Origin: Rotaria sp. Silwood1
Lineage: Eukaryota; Rotifera; Eurotatoria; Philodinida; Philodinidae
Reading direction: 5' to 3'
Assembly: GCA_905250075.1 (NCBI GenBank)
Contig: CAJNOP010000001.1
Location: forward strand, 8,377,779 to 8,441,778
DNA length: 64,000 nucleotides
Below are positions 47,990 to 62,100 of the stretch, one piece after another. Below the pieces are notes generated by a model. It saw only the letters and a program-made list of their open reading frames with translations, searched no databases and had not been told where the DNA came from. The position numbers and the translations under genes were made by a program. Position 1 is the first letter of the stretch, and each line of letters opens with the position of its first letter.

Positions 47990-50640
47990 AAATCAAGTAA
48001 GACTTCACTTAATTTAAGATTTTTTAATTATGGACAAAACTTTAATGATGATGATGAAGCAAATAATTTTATTTTTATTTTTTAATAAAATTCAAAGAAT
48101 TTATTTTTAAAGATTTTCAGTATATTTATTTCTGATATCTCTTAATTGAACAACAAGACCTTCATAACCTTTTATTAAAGCTCCATTTTCGAATGTAACT
48201 CGTTTACTTCGATCTGTCCATTGTATTTCAATCCATTCAGCTCCACCATCTGCACAATCAGGACATCCAATACGATCATCTAATGATTGAAAACCTTCAG
48301 CATCGATAAAACTAATCAATTCTTGCCATTGGTTTAAAGGAAAAGGGTAAATTTTTTTCAAAGGTGGATAAGCATCTTGAGGAAAGTTTGGTTCTTTCAA
48401 AGCAACTAATTGATTTGGAATTGATGTTATATTTATTGATCGGCGACAATAATTACGACAAAAACCAAATGAAAGTCCATCAGATATAGATAAAATCTTA
48501 TTCTCCGAAGAAATAGATTTTCCACATGATAGTATTAATACCGCTATCAATAGAATAGGACATGTAGATATTTTCATTTTTGTATGAATAAACGGGAAAA
48601 ATATTGACTCTAAAATAACAATAAAAATATTTTCGATATCGACTACTAAAAAAAAAAGAAAGCAGCATATGAGTTGATATACTTTATATAATTTAATGAG
48701 TCACTCGAAGGTAGTTTTGCAGATTGACGACACGTCGACGCTAAAGTTTCTAATTGGCAGAGTACATCAAAGAGCGTGAGTGCTGTGGTGTCGCTGATCT
48801 GCGAATGCGGCTCATTTGAATAATATTGAAAGTAAAAATATCGAACAAAAGCGTCCTGTACTTTGAAATTACGAAATTTAAATATGGCATCAAAATATTT
48901 AAAATATATGAAGAGTGATGACACTAACTATCAATAAATATAATTAATTATACTTATAATCGATGTTAGACGGTCGATTATATAACTAATCATAAGAATG
49001 AACAAAAGGAATTTCAAGCGTGGAGTGTCTGAGTGTGGTTGTAGATCTTCTCTTAATCAACAGCAACGCTTGCAAAAGATAGCCGTACTAAGAAGAAATG
49101 AAACGTATAGAACATGTGCTACTTCTGAAATACATATTGTTTCGCATGTTACTGAGAACAACAGAGGAAATTGACATTTGATATCAGATTCTGAAAAGCT
49201 GTATGCATAAAATTACACTTAAGATTCTGTTTAGATTGTAGTAGATTAGGTCCTCTTATACTGTGGCAAAGCCAGAAAAAACTCGTAGGAGATGAGGAGC
49301 TTATCTTCTGTTGAAGCTGAAGAGAAGTTTTTTTCTTCTCTTATCATATAGGATCGTATCATTTATAGAGAAAGTTCTAAGATTTTCTGGAAGGAACTCA
49401 GCTACTTCCGAGCTTCGCCACTACTCTTATACGTGACTCTACCATTCTGTCTTGATTTTTGTTTATTTACGCAGTTTTTCTTTCTTTTATATTGAGAAAA
49501 AATTTGATTTTTGTACACTTTGATGACGAAAACATAGTGTGAAAAAGTATTTTGTTCTTAGTGTCTATTGAAAGCGCTGATCGAAATCCATACTGTCTTT
49601 GACACAAAAACATATTTTTCTCTAAAATATTATTTCTATATTTCTAATATTAAGATAAAAAGTCTATCAATGACACTACAACAATATCTTTTCTTTTATC
49701 AGTTTGATACATCGTCTTTCGACATTTTTATTTTTCGACCAAAGTCAGACTCACCATAATTTATATAGAGGTGATTGTTTTCTACTAGAATGAAAACAAC
49801 AAAGTCACTTGATGCGTCTGTAGAAACGAAAATTGAAAAGAAAAAGCACTAATCTTTTTTTTTCATTTCATGTTACTGATTAAGTGCACATTCGTTTTTA
49901 TGATAAAAGTATAAAGAAAAAAATTATCAAATATCAAAAATAGCTGCGTAATATCGATCAGGGTTTTGAGGGTATTACGTTGGTTTTTTTTAAATTGAAT
50001 GAGAAAAAAATAAATCATTTTTTTCTGCAGCTGAATTTTATCTTGAAAATAAGAAACTATTTCAAATCGACGTTGTAATGTAACTTTTTCTGAGACTGTT
50101 TTATCTTTCTTCATATAATTAGTCACTATAGAAGACATGGATCAATTGGAAATAAGTAGTCTAATTATAAATAGATTTAATCAATAGACGGACTAGGAAC
50201 TTTTTTAAATTCACTTAATATAGAACCTCTTTTTGAAGAATGTAAAAATAATTTCTATGAATAAAATAAATAATAGTCACTATCAATGTTGTCATGTGAT
50301 TTTGATGAATGTATAATCTAATCATACATTCTCTCGATGTTTTGTGAACTTCTCCATGAGAAATCGAAGCATGGATTACTTTCTTTCACCTTCAATGAAC
50401 GATATTAAAAATCTTTCATTTACGTTGTCTATTCGTTTTTCTCCTTTATGTTTTAATTAAATCGATTCCTAGTCATCTTTATTTTTGCTAAAGAATCACT
50501 TTTTGTTCTATTCAATAGAAATCTAGTCATATCGTTGTTAATGATTTTTTTTCGAAATAGTTTTTTGTCCTTATTTAGTGTCTCTTAAGTAGACGGTCTC
50601 ATTTTTCTTCTGATGATTGATATACATTAGAATTAAAAAT
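47990..50640. repeat. segmental duplication, unit 2
   Basis: Second copy of the unit at 45481-47400, same orientation, gene start about 2492 bp from the first. It has roughly 570 bp between about 49055 and 49610 with no counterpart in unit 1, so either an insertion here or a deletion there. The two gene copies share long identical stretches, including the 3' flank TTTAATGATGATGATGAAGC. Confidence 0.8.
48107..48577 (-). CDS. small secreted four-cysteine protein, paralogue 2
   Basis: Intronless, 156 aa, collinear with the product at 45615-46085 without any length change. The signal peptide is the least conserved part (MKISTCPILLIAVLILSCG; it has gained a cysteine). Mature differences cluster in the loop after the first Cys pair and in residues 76-90. 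The C-terminal half, from FQSLDDRIGCPDC to NIRNKYTENL or its DIRNKYTENL equivalent, is almost unchanged. This looks like purifying selection on the core with a freer surface region. Function unknown; secretion is inferred from the signal peptide. Confidence 0.8.
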   Translation of the reverse strand: MKISTCPILLIAVLILSCGKSISSENKILSISDGLSFGFCRNYCRRSINITSIPNQLVALKEPNFPQDAYPPLKKIYPFPLNQWQELISFIDAEGFQSLDDRIGCPDCADGGAEWIEIQWTDRSKRVTFENGALIKGYEGLVVQLRDIRNKYTENL

Positions 50641-53600
50641 CATTTTTACAAGAAGAAATAAAATATATTTGGTGATTGAAAAACCTTAATCAATGATTTA
50701 TTATTATATTTCGAAAAAATATTTTTACTCTCGAGTCGTTCTTGATCCATATAATTATATTTTAATAGTAATTCTTTAAACGCATGGTATATGTTCTGAA
50801 ATATTTCTCTGTTTATCTAATGTGCGGCAAAAACTATTCATTACTCAATTCAAATTTTATCTTTCAATACATCTTAAAAAATGATATCAATCAAAAATAA
50901 TATTTCAATTATATGAATGTTTACGATCTTTCCTAATAGAGTGACAACCATCTCAATAAAATCCATTTTTCAACGGCTGTTTGATAGGTTTTGTTCTTTT
51001 TGTATTTTGTGATGCATGTAAGCGAAGGTCATAGAAAAGCCGAAATGCCTCATATTATTCAGAATTGAGTGCTCTTTCGGATACTATTGTTAAAAACCAA
51101 CTCCTACAACATTTTCTTCCACCTAAAAAAATATCGTGTTCGATATTTTTAGAAAATTTTCTTACATAGTACAATCTGATAGAGAATACGATTGAGTATT
51201 GGAATCATTATGTGGACTTGAGTAATGTATTCGGCATCAGAAAAAAAATTCAAAGATACTTTGTTCTTCTCATTTTGAACATTATTGTATTAATTCTATT
51301 AAATATATTGATAACAAACCTGTAATAATAATTGAAAATAAATTAACTGATGAAACTCTTTTTGAATTTTGTTCAGTAAAATGTTTCGTATGTATTTGAA
51401 TAGTTTGACTTAGACGAGAATGTAGATATTTTTTATTTAATAATCGATTAATTCATATGTTCCATGATGAAATACTTATTTAAATCGAGAATTATTCTTC
51501 AAAATCTTTCAGTATCATTTCTTGAAGCCAACCAGCATTCTACTGTCATATGAGCTATACAAACTTCTCAACCGAGTTTAGGTGTAAGTGTGCATGCTGA
51601 GATCCACACTTTCTTCATAAATAGTTCGAACATAGTTGGCAGATTTTAAACATAGAATAACTACGATAATGTTTAAAGGAACAATGATTATGTACATTGA
51701 ATGTAAAAAACTGACATTGATTAGGGAAATAAATTTTATAATAATAGTGATCATTAACATCAAGGATTGAGATTATCTTACATCTGTTTTAGATTTCACT
51801 AGAGTGTCTAAAGTCATATCGATATCTTAGTTTTAGTACTGGTTATAATTGTTTATTAATAAATGGTACGATGTACAGGTTCAACAAGAGAAGAAGAATG
51901 AGAAGAAAGAGAGGGAGAGAGAAAATAGTCAATAAGAGAAAGCAAAATGTGCAAATGTTAATATGTGTTTGTAGATGAGCTCGTAGGATCATGCCATGTT
52001 TTGAACAATAGCATATTTATCACGATAACCACATTATACGTACAATAAAAAGATTATTGAAAGCAGATCACATCACATAGAATACAAGGCTCAATTTGAT
52101 TATGATGACGAAAGAATAACACTAACGACATTTGTCCTGTTCAACTTTTACTATCAAAAATAACGAGAGAATAAATATAGTAGAAAAAAAAAATAAGTCT
52201 CAATCAAAAGTGAATGATAAAAAATTACTATTAGGTTCTTTTTTTTATACTTTATTTCTTTTATTTATACTGATATTTTTCAAATGTAGTTTTCTATATA
52301 GTTTCAAATATTTAAGAATAATTTTTAATTAAATATCAGCATGGAGTATAATTATGTCTATAAATTTCTGATCAATCGAAACAAATAGACGATTATTAAA
52401 AAACTAAAATTACAATTAATTGATCGTACCTTGTAAAATATAAAATATGAGTCATTTTTTTTTTAACTATCTTCATTTTTGCATGGAAAATAAGGTGATT
52501 CAATCCATATCTTTCGTTTTAATTTAGCTTTCGAATAGAATTTTCTTCAAAAAAAGATTACACATTTGGTCATTCTACTTTTTTTTTGATCAAGTTTCAC
52601 CACAATACACTTGCTATTTTTACTTTTACACTCTTAACGTTCATCATTTACATCAGCATTTTAAATTATGTCATTTACTATCAGATAAAAGGCAATTATA
52701 ATAATAAAAATCCAACATGGCAAGTTATATCAAGCGAAAAGTATTTTTATTCTTGGCCAGGTTTTCTATCATTCCATGATTTGTAAACATATTCGAAACG
52801 TGATCGAAATGGTTGCAGAATATTTTTTCAAACAATTTTAAGGAATCACTATTGAAATAATAGGTTTGTGCTTCCAACTGTTGTATTCATTCTGGCTTTG
52901 TGATCTTCCACTTAATATTTCTGTTATTGTATTCCGTACATAAATCCTATATATTACTCTGATTAAAAAAACTGAATGGCTTTAAATAATCATGTCCTAA
53001 TATTAAATGATTTTATTATCTAATCTCATAAAATTGAAAAATTACCATGTCTAATAACCCACACTTACGAGTGATATCTCGAGTGCTAGTAATGATCGTA
53101 CTTAGTAAGAAATATAAAACATTTCAGATTGATTGTTAAATGATATTTTTAATTGCACTCCCATGAAACATCTTTGTTCACGTTAATGTCAGTATACCAC
53201 ATTAATCAGAAGAATCGACGATCTACCGACAATAATCTGTAAAAATATGATTCATAAAGAGCCTTTTTAAATTCTAACATCATATGTTGTTGTTTCGAAT
53301 CTTTTTTCCTGCTTCCCGAAATGCCTTTTATTCTAATTAAAAAATCTATGCAATACAGTGTGTTTGTTTCTGCTGATTTGATCAAGTGTTTTTCTTGAAA
53401 ACCTTACTGTGCAACATAATCAAATAGAATTTCTTGATAAAAAGAGTTAGTTTTAGGATCGTTTGAAACCGATCTATACAACATCATTTATAATTTTATT
53501 TACTTATATTTGCCATGAGTTTTAGAAGATCAAACATGATCTCTTCTCTTCAAAAAGAAAAACTGCGAGAATTTGCTGTTCAAAAATCACAGAATAATAA

Positions 53601-54212
53601 TCTTAACCAATAGAAATTAAAAAAAAATTTCAGCATTTCCCCAATAACTTTTGATAATTCATCCTATTTGAATCATATTATTTATTAGTATTAATTATTA
53701 TTCTATCTTTTTTTTTTGTATTATGAGATATGAAATCAATTGAAAATATCATTGCAATAAATACTATTTTTGATTTAAATCAAATAAAAATTAAAAGTTT
53801 CCATAAATCGGACGATCATATTTATTCGGTTATTCTTTTGTTTTTTTTTTTGTCTCGCTTAGTTCAAAATACTGAGTTCAATACGCATGCCTATATATGT
53901 ATAGCTTATTAGAACAAAGAAAAACCAGGAAAAGAAAAGTGAAAAAAAGAAGTGAACATGGCGAGAAGCAGATTCTGTATGTGTGCATACATTGGGCTCG
54001 AAAAGAAAAAAGGTACATATTCACACAAAATAATAATAATAAAAAAAAAAGAACAAAAAGAAATACGAAAACAAAAGAATGCATGCCTAGTCAGCAGAAA
54101 ATAAATAATAACAAACAGATTATAGGGACATCACAAATGAAAGAAAACAGAGAGAGAGAGAGAGAGAAACAAAGCAGTAGAAAGTTAAAGAAGAAAACAA
54201 AAAACAAAAAAT
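48578..54212. other. gene-poor stretch (unit 2 flank and beyond)
   Basis: Includes the upstream part of duplication unit 2 up to about 50640, then about 3.5 kb of AT-rich DNA. Only low-complexity runs are noted: an AG-rich run near 51900-51925 and a GA run at 54150-54170 near the end of the LRRFIP gene. No exon or RNA gene could be supported. Confidence 0.45.
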
Positions 54213-57200
54213 TTAAGTAGGATCATGTATTGAAGGATTTAATTGCAGATCATATGAAGTTGAAATAGATGAAGATGAAGAAGAAGAATTAACTGGTGGT
54301 AATGGTGAATTTGTATGTGATCTTGAAACAATTGCTGATACAACAAAATTATCCTCAGTATTATTGAGCAAAGTTTTTTTACGTAATGTACGCAAACGTT
54401 CATTCTCACGTTGTAGAACATCGCTGCGTGTACGTTCATTTTCTAATTCTTCACGTGCGACGCGAAGCTAAAAGACAAAAAAATAAAAATAAAAAAAATT
54501 ATCTAAGAAAAAACGCTGAGACATGCGTCTCTCATCAATCATTATGTACACACACACACACGATGCTAAAATAACTATTATTCAACTACTTTACGCCCTC
54601 TTTTTTGACCAAAAACTTGATTTTGAGTTGGACAGAAGGTACGATAACTTCCTATGTCATGTATTTTCAATTTTTTTTCGTCCGGACTTATATGATTCTC
54701 AAAGTCAACACTCCGGTTTTAACTCGGAATCTTTCTCATAGAAAGCAAAAGAAAATCAGGTTTTTGAAAAAGCTTCAAAATAACTTTTGACATATTCTCT
54801 AAGGTATCTGAAAAAAAAATTTTCAGCCGGATCGAACTGAAATTTGATGAGAGTTGTAAATGGGCTAGGATACGATGCTATGGAAAACTAGAATTCTTCT
54901 GAAAACCTCTCAAAAAAACAAAAATTTTTTTTTGCTTTGGTCGCATATCCCTTTATTCTAGGTGATGTTCTATCTATGATAATAAATGTCAATCTGTTTA
55001 GTTGTCGAAAATCAGAAATGGTCAAAAAAGAAGGAAGATGATTACCCTTACATAAATATCTTTAATATTTAATTCTTCAATATTTTCTCACTAGAAGAAT
55101 TAGATCAAATCAGAACTTCAATATAAAAGTTTTTTCTGTTCAACTTTCAAGGGAAGTTCACATATACAAAACACAAAAATGCATTCAACAAACACATTCA
55201 TTTCATCTATCACTTTCAAACAAAAATAATTGTGTCAAAAGAAAACAAACAGGTGAAGAAATTTCAGACAAAATAAAGCAAACCTAATAAAAAATTTTTT
55301 TTTATAAAAATAGTAAAAATCATGCAATTCATACACATGCAGGTAGATTCTACCTGGTAGTGATGAAAAATTATAATTAGGTGAACTCGTTTTGGGAGAA
55401 TTCGTAGTCGACCAACGATCTGGTCGACGTTTATTACTCGTTGTATATTCATTGTCACCATATTGACTCATTGATGATGAATCTCGTCTTGATGTTGACC
55501 AACGATCATTTGAATAATCACGTGAAGTTCGTCGAGCTACAGATGATTCACGTGACCTGTATGGTGGCGGAATCGGTAAATCCATATCTCGTTCAACAGA
55601 TGTAAAACGAGAAACAGATGGACCACGTGTTGATCGATTTGATGGTGTTGGAGGTAAATATGAATTAGATCCACTTGTTGATGAATTCATAAGTTGTCTT
55701 GATGATGAATTATAATTTCTTCGAACAAATTCCATTGAATCGATTCGATCTTGTAAACGTTGATTTTCCAATAATAAATCATCATATCGTGATTTCATAT
55801 CACGATACTATTAATAATATGTTTTTAATGAGTTTTAATTAAAAACAAAAAATAAAAAAAAAAAACAAAAGACAAACTGCGAAAAGACTTATTTCCTGTG
55901 TCTGAGCAAAACATATAGCTGATAGTTTCTTTTTTCTTTTGATTGAGAAAAGAAAAAACAAGCAATAGTTTACCTCTCGTTGTAATCGTCTTCGTTCTTG
56001 TTTTAAATCTTCTTCAACACGTTCGGCATCATCTGTTTGTTGTTTATGTCGTTTAAGTTGAGCGTCATATCGTTTATTCTAATAAATAAAAAGAAAAAAG
56101 AAAAAAAAATTTTTTTTTTTGTTTATTTAAAGAATATTTACTTCTTGTTGTAATGATAAATTATCAGCTTCTAAACGTTGTAAACGATTTTTTAAATCTG
56201 TTATTTCTTTTGTTAATTGTTTTTGTTGTTCAGAATCTATTGTAACATTTATATTTTGATTTGAATCATTAAATTTTGGTATTTGTTTTTCAAGTGTACG
56301 TAAACGAGTTTTTTCTTCATCTAATTCAGATTTTAATTTAACAATTTGTTCAAATTGTTCACGTTTTTCATTTAAAATTCTTTTTAATTTTTCATCAATA
56401 GATCCTTTACCAAGTGAATTAAGTAATCCTAATGTTTCTTGAGAAACAATACCAGTTGGTAAAACAGATGATAATTTTTCTTCACTGTTATTTCGATTGA
56501 TTTCATCACCAATTAATAATTGCATTCCAGATTCCTAAAGTTGGTTTTTTTTTATATGAATATAAAGTTTTGTTACTTTTTTTTTTTATTCAGAATAATT
56601 AAATTACTTGAATTAATTGTTCTCGATGTGCTAGAATTTCTTTTAATTGATTATGTTCCCGTTGAAGGTCAGCTAAAGTTCGTTTTTGAAGATCGAAATC
56701 CTTAAATAAATCAAACGAAAAATGTCATTGAAATGTAATTATAGATTCATATCTTCATTTGCTCGATTCTCATTCTTCATATGTCATCAACAATTAAACA
56801 TTCTTATACGTATTTGTCTAACTAGAATTCTAATGGATAATATACATTTTTTTTATTTTCATTATGTAAAACAATGATTCTTCATTAGATCTGGGAATTT
56901 GTCGCACTAATGATGGAAATTCCACAAGCTTTTCAGCGGAGATAGTACGTATCATGTAGATTCTGGTAGATTATGAATGTACTGAAAAGAGCTTCCGTAG
57001 TTAGCTAGTTGTTGTTAAGATACCGTATTTTTATCCTTGGAGAACAGTAGAAAGAGAGATGGACAGAGTCAATGTTAGAAGATTTTTCTCAGCCAAGGCA
57101 GAGGATACAAAAAAATAGCTTATCTACACATCTCTAACCGGAAAAATCGATTTTAGCAGTTCGAATTTAAACTTTGTAACAATAGAAGTCTTAAATAGAA

Positions 57201-59146
57201 TAGTTTATTGTGAAAGTTTCAGATCTTTTTGTTGTTACTATGTTGACCCATAAAAGCTCAAGGAGGTTTTTCTTACAATAGAAGGAAGACAACCATAAAA
57301 ATACAGCTGATGAACTCTCAGTAAGCTCATACTATAGCTAAAACGAAGTATCTTGCACTCTCCAAAAACCTAGACGAAAGGAATTTCCGTCTGAAATTTC
57401 GCCCTTAATCAGTTTATACGATCCTTAAATTGTCCTGAAATTTTTCAGTGAAAAACAGATGCTTTGTTGTTGAAATATTGGACGCCGAAAAATAAATCGG
57501 CAACATTTTTCAAAAAACTGATAAAATCTGGCTTCTCTTCAACATATTGCATTTCCAAGAGTAAACAACAGTTGTTGCTGAAAAATTTCAAAATCTCTTT
57601 GTTTTGATTTTTTCTTGAGACGTAATATCCGATAGAAGGAATATCTTCTTTATGATAGTGCTCTGTGTTAGTCGAATGGTTTAAAATTTACGAGATGGTT
57701 TCATCAGATACCTGAACACTATGTTTAACAATATCGCCTAAAAAAAATCAAAGCCACACGTCGCTTATATGAATAAAAAAAAACTTCAGAAAAGAAAAGT
57801 AATGCTAAAAAAATTACGGGTCAATTTATTAAAGTAATCGCCTTTAAAATCTTGTAAATAATTTTTTGCATAAAAAACGATAGAGATCTGAGAAAAAAAT
57901 CGATAGAATTAATTACAATTTTCTTTATGTATAATTATTCTAGTGAAATGCTGCTAATCTTCTAAATTTTAGAAAGTGAACAGTTTAAATAAGTATATTA
58001 AATAAATAAAAATTATAATTACTTTGCTTTTTTCTTTGAGTTGTCTTTTCGCTTGATTTAATGTTTCATAGTGTTCATCTAATATATCTTTAAATGTATC
58101 AACTTGATACCGTAATGCTTGTTTTTCATTATACATGCTTGAATTTGCAATCATCGCTGATTTATATTTTGCTTCAAGTTCACTTAAAAGACGCTTAAAT
58201 AAAAGAACAAAAAAAAACATTATAATTTAATAATTAATAAAATAATAATAAAACTAAAAAATTCATACTCGTAAATCACGTTGTTCAATTGAGCGAAGAT
58301 CTATATCGCCATTAAGAAATTTTTGTAATAATAACGAATTCGTTGTTGTTCCCATAGCATTATTATTTGTTCCATCAATATTCATTATACGAGACTAAAA
58401 TAAAAATTTTATTTTATTCTTTTTCAAAAATAATCAAATAATTATTGAATTATATTTACCCGACTTGAACCCATAGGTGTCGATGGAGTAATAGGAGTTG
58501 TTCTTGAATCTCCACCATCATCCTAAAAATTATAAATAAATAGGCTAAATAACAAAAAATATAAGGATATATATATATATGAATTTTGTTAGCAGTCAAG
58601 CAAAAAGAATTAGAATTGAATATAATTAAATAATTAAGAAGAATTTAACTACATATATAGTTGTTTAAACTCTACCATAGTGATATAATCACCTCCTCCT
58701 CTTCTTCGTCTTCCTCCTCATGTTTATTTTGATCACTTTTATTTAATTCAGAATCAACAGCAGATAAATCCTTTATATTTATAAAAAGAAAAAACAAGAA
58801 ATTTATGAAATCAATAGAAAAAAATCGATGTAATAGATACAACAAAAAAAAACAAAAACTCTTTTTTTGCTTACATCTCGTGCATTTTTTTCTAATTCTT
58901 TATGCCGTAATTGACGTGCTTCACGATTTTGTTCACGTTGATGTTGTAAACGAAGTTCGGCCTTGATATAAATAACAGATAAATAAAGATCAATTAATTT
59001 AATAAAAATAGTCAGATACAAACTTCTTTAGCAATAGCATCAAGTGCGTGTTCTTCAGCAAATGACGTTCCGTGCTGATCATGAACTTTAGTTGGTGCTG
59101 TCACTGCAGCTGATTCTCGATATCGACTCGATGTCGAAGAACTCAT
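54213..59146 (-). CDS. LRRFIP: LRRFIP-like coiled-coil protein (Flightless-I interactor)
   Basis: Minus-strand exons: 59146-59024, 58961-58875, 58770-58693, 58522-58460, 58394-58269, 58193-58023, 56700-56608, 56534-56142, 56078-55974, 55807-55354, 55086-55052 (35-nt microexon), 54467-54213. They total 1983 nt (660 aa), all in phase. The N-terminus has the LRRFIP signature FAEEHALDAIAKEAELRLQH followed by RQLRHKELEKNARD (DAL..IA.EAE.RL..QR..R.E.R). After an acidic EEEDEEEEE run comes the conserved coiled coil SELEAKYKSAMIANSSMYNE, QVDTFKDILDEHYETLNQ. Long coiled coils follow to about residue 400, then a Ser/Arg-rich region, then a second short coiled coil (REELENERTRSDVLQREN) and a Ser-rich tail. 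Vertebrate LRRFIP1/2 bind the LRR domain of Flightless-I and act in actin, Wnt/Dvl and innate signalling. Intron 6 (56701-58022) holds a dispersed repeat. Confidence 0.82.
54548..54562 (+). repeat. short CA microsatellite
   Basis: Seven CA units in the last intron of the LRRFIP-like gene. Confidence 0.8.
57251..57817 (+). repeat. dispersed repeat, copy 2 (in LRRFIP intron 6)
   Basis: Matches 5113-5747 in the same orientation, including the starting TAAAAGCTCAAGGAGG and the terminal GCCACACGTCGCTTATATG block followed by AAAAAAATTACG. It has several internal indels relative to copy 1 (for example about 50 bp missing after TTGTTGCTGAAA). It lies antisense to its host gene, whereas copy 1 is sense to its host. 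Confidence 0.8.
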
Positions 59147-59162
59147 CACATTGCCCTTAACT
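59147..59162 (-). promoter_or_regulatory. acceptor and 14-nt leader of LRRFIP-like gene with overlapping start-stop uORF
   Basis: A run of T (minus strand) ending in AG at 59162-59161 lies 14 nt before the ATG, a candidate trans-splice or 5'-UTR splice site. Within the leader, ATG-TGA (59151-59146) is a start-stop upstream ORF whose stop overlaps the true start in ATGTGATG. This resembles the minimal uORF in the SFMBT-like leader. Confidence 0.4.
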
Positions 59163-62100
59163 AAAAAAAAAAAATGTTAATGAGAATTTTTTTATCATCC
59201 ATATTAGATTTTACTTATTTAAATCGAATTTTATTGTATTGACTTAATGAGGATAATAAATAAAAAAAACTTAACGATAGACGCAATAATCAACAACCAA
59301 AACAGGTGAAATGTAGGGACGGAGGAGGAGAAAAAACGGATGTTAAGGTTAAAATCATCTTATTGGAGAATTATTCGACCATTATGACCTTTCAAGTGAC
59401 TCGTTCGAACTTTTTTATATCTATATGAAAATATTTCAATGAATAAAAACGACTTTGGAATAAGATAAAACAAATCTTTGTTTTATCGTGTCAAATACCA
59501 TAGATGTCGTAAGATAGTGGATAGCGAAAAGAATATTGTCCAACAAACTTTAGCTTTATATTAGCCAAACAACCTTCTTGTATTTGTCTCTCTCTAATAC
59601 TTCTTGTAAGGTCACTCTGTTTTCTTTATGAATTACAAAACAAGATGATACATCCATAAACTTAGTCGACGTACAGAATTTATCGTTGTACATCAACGCA
59701 TGTTAAGAAATGTTTCAAATTTGTAGAAGATTGTTTCTTATAGGAAAATTGTTGCATTTGGTAACATGAATAGAGAAATGTTTTTCTTCTAGTAATAAGA
59801 GAATAAGCTTCGTATACAATTTCTATGATTTATTTCTTAGTAGAAAGTATCGAAGCAGCTTCTATTAAATAATGATTAATAAATCTTAGTTTTTTTCATA
59901 AGCCTTTTTGTACATAAAGTAAATCAATTTGTCTTTCGATGTTTTCTAAATGTGTGAATGAAGAAAAAGGATTCGGTATTTGATTTATATTGATAACAAG
60001 GAAAATTTTTGTTATAACAGCTAATTTCGCATCTCTAAAACTTACACTCATTTCTTTAAACAAGTTTTGAGAACAATTTTTGCTATGTATTGTCATCATC
60101 CACTCCATCATTTAGTAGACTTAATAATATTCATACTATTTGACAACAACGATGATTAACTTCTAGAGAAATACATTGACATCTTGCATAGTCTTATGTA
60201 ATCACGTTGCATATTGCTAACACTTATGCTTCTTTTAACATTGATTAATTTTACACTTGACATAACAAATTTAGCAATAGATAGCGCTGATGTATTATAT
60301 AATATTGCGTTGACTAGTACAGGGATTTTGAGTCCGTTTAGCTTCATTATTGTCCTTGTGTTTTTATGTTTCTTCTAGATAAGTATTTGAAAATAATATA
60401 TATGGCACAAGAAAACTTGTTTTTCTCAATGATATCAATAGATCTTACGAAAACTCGAATTCTTAAAAGTCAACCAGCCATAGTAATCATAATGTATCTT
60501 GTGTTTTCAATGAGCTCTTTTTGTTTTACTTTTTTTTTCCTATGCTAAAACAATTTTTTTGATATGCTATTTTAGGCAGTTATATCAAGTTTATGATCAA
60601 GTAATATTCTATCTTTTAATAATGATAAATAAAATTTGTAAATACTTAACATGTCATTGCAATGAAAAGAAACATTTCTAATCCAATAAATCGAGAATAG
60701 CTGTGAGAATATTATTTGAATATGATCTTTTTAACAAAGTTATAACAATCATAGATAATATTAGAATCGTACAAATAAATATAACTAAAATGATTATATG
60801 AATTTTCTTGAAAGAAACAATACCATTTTATACTACAGTTGTGCTTTTCTATTCATGGAAATCTTATCGATAACTTTGTAAAATTTGTTATTCTTATTGT
60901 TAAATTTTCAAGTTGCATCGATATTGTTATTTGATTCGGGTTGAAAAAAAAAATCTTTTCTTCTTGCTTGATGTTCATCTACACTACACTCGATTAATTT
61001 TAACTGTTTAATATTATGATTATGTGTGTTGACCTTGTTATTAAACAAACAATATTAGTATTACAGTCTCACCAAGGGACAATTATATGTGTAGGATTGA
61101 ATTGCAGGGAAAACCTTCCATCGAAGCTGAGCATGCTTCGCATTTTTCGTTTGATAACTATATTATTAAATGCTAAAAAAAGTTTTTGTTTTACAATGTA
61201 CAATAATATGGTTATAGTTAGTGTTATAGTCGGACTTGTCAGAAGATGAAAGCAAAGTTTCTGATTTTGTCTATCGATTCTGTTATACGAAACATATTTT
61301 GTTAATGTTGTAAAGGCTTAACAATTGAATTATCTCTATGTATTTTATGAGAAACAGATACATTGTGCTCAACATTACTCTATTCAAGCCTCTAATTAAA
61401 ATATTTCAATGAAAGATCATATTATATAAGAAATATGTTTTTTTTTCTTTTATTTTTATGATATCTTATTGTCTATTGGTTCTGAACGATTGTAGAAAAT
61501 GTCATTGTTTGCAATAATGATGTTGTTGATGTACTCTTTTATCATATTTCGAAACATCTTCAAAAAAATATTATTGAACTCACCTTTTTATGCTTTTAGT
61601 CAAGTATGTCATCGTCATCAAAAGAGTACTCTTATTAAATTAACCGGAAAAAGGTTATAGGCATATTATTTCCAAGTAGTTGTAAAAATGAAATGAATAT
61701 TATTGTTTTCATGATGATAATAATAGTGATGATTGATACCCAACATAATAGAGAATTCTTAAGAATATTATAAAACTGATCGATTTTAATTTTATTGGTT
61801 ACTTTGTTTTGCAATTATTGATTGTTATACATTAAACGGGCTACTAACTAGTTATGTAGTCAATTATTTTATTTCATCGTAACTTTTTTCTTTTAGGATT
61901 GTGATAGTATTTCAAGATTTGATGATGAAAAACAATAATCATCTTTATATTTAAAATTACATCAAATATAAATATACAGAAAATTGAATTTTTTTTTTCT
62001 TCATAAACTATTATGAGAATAGAGAAATCATTATTAGTTTTGTTAGAAGAATACTATCAAAACATATTTGAAATAAAAATTGATTCAATTATCATGCTCG

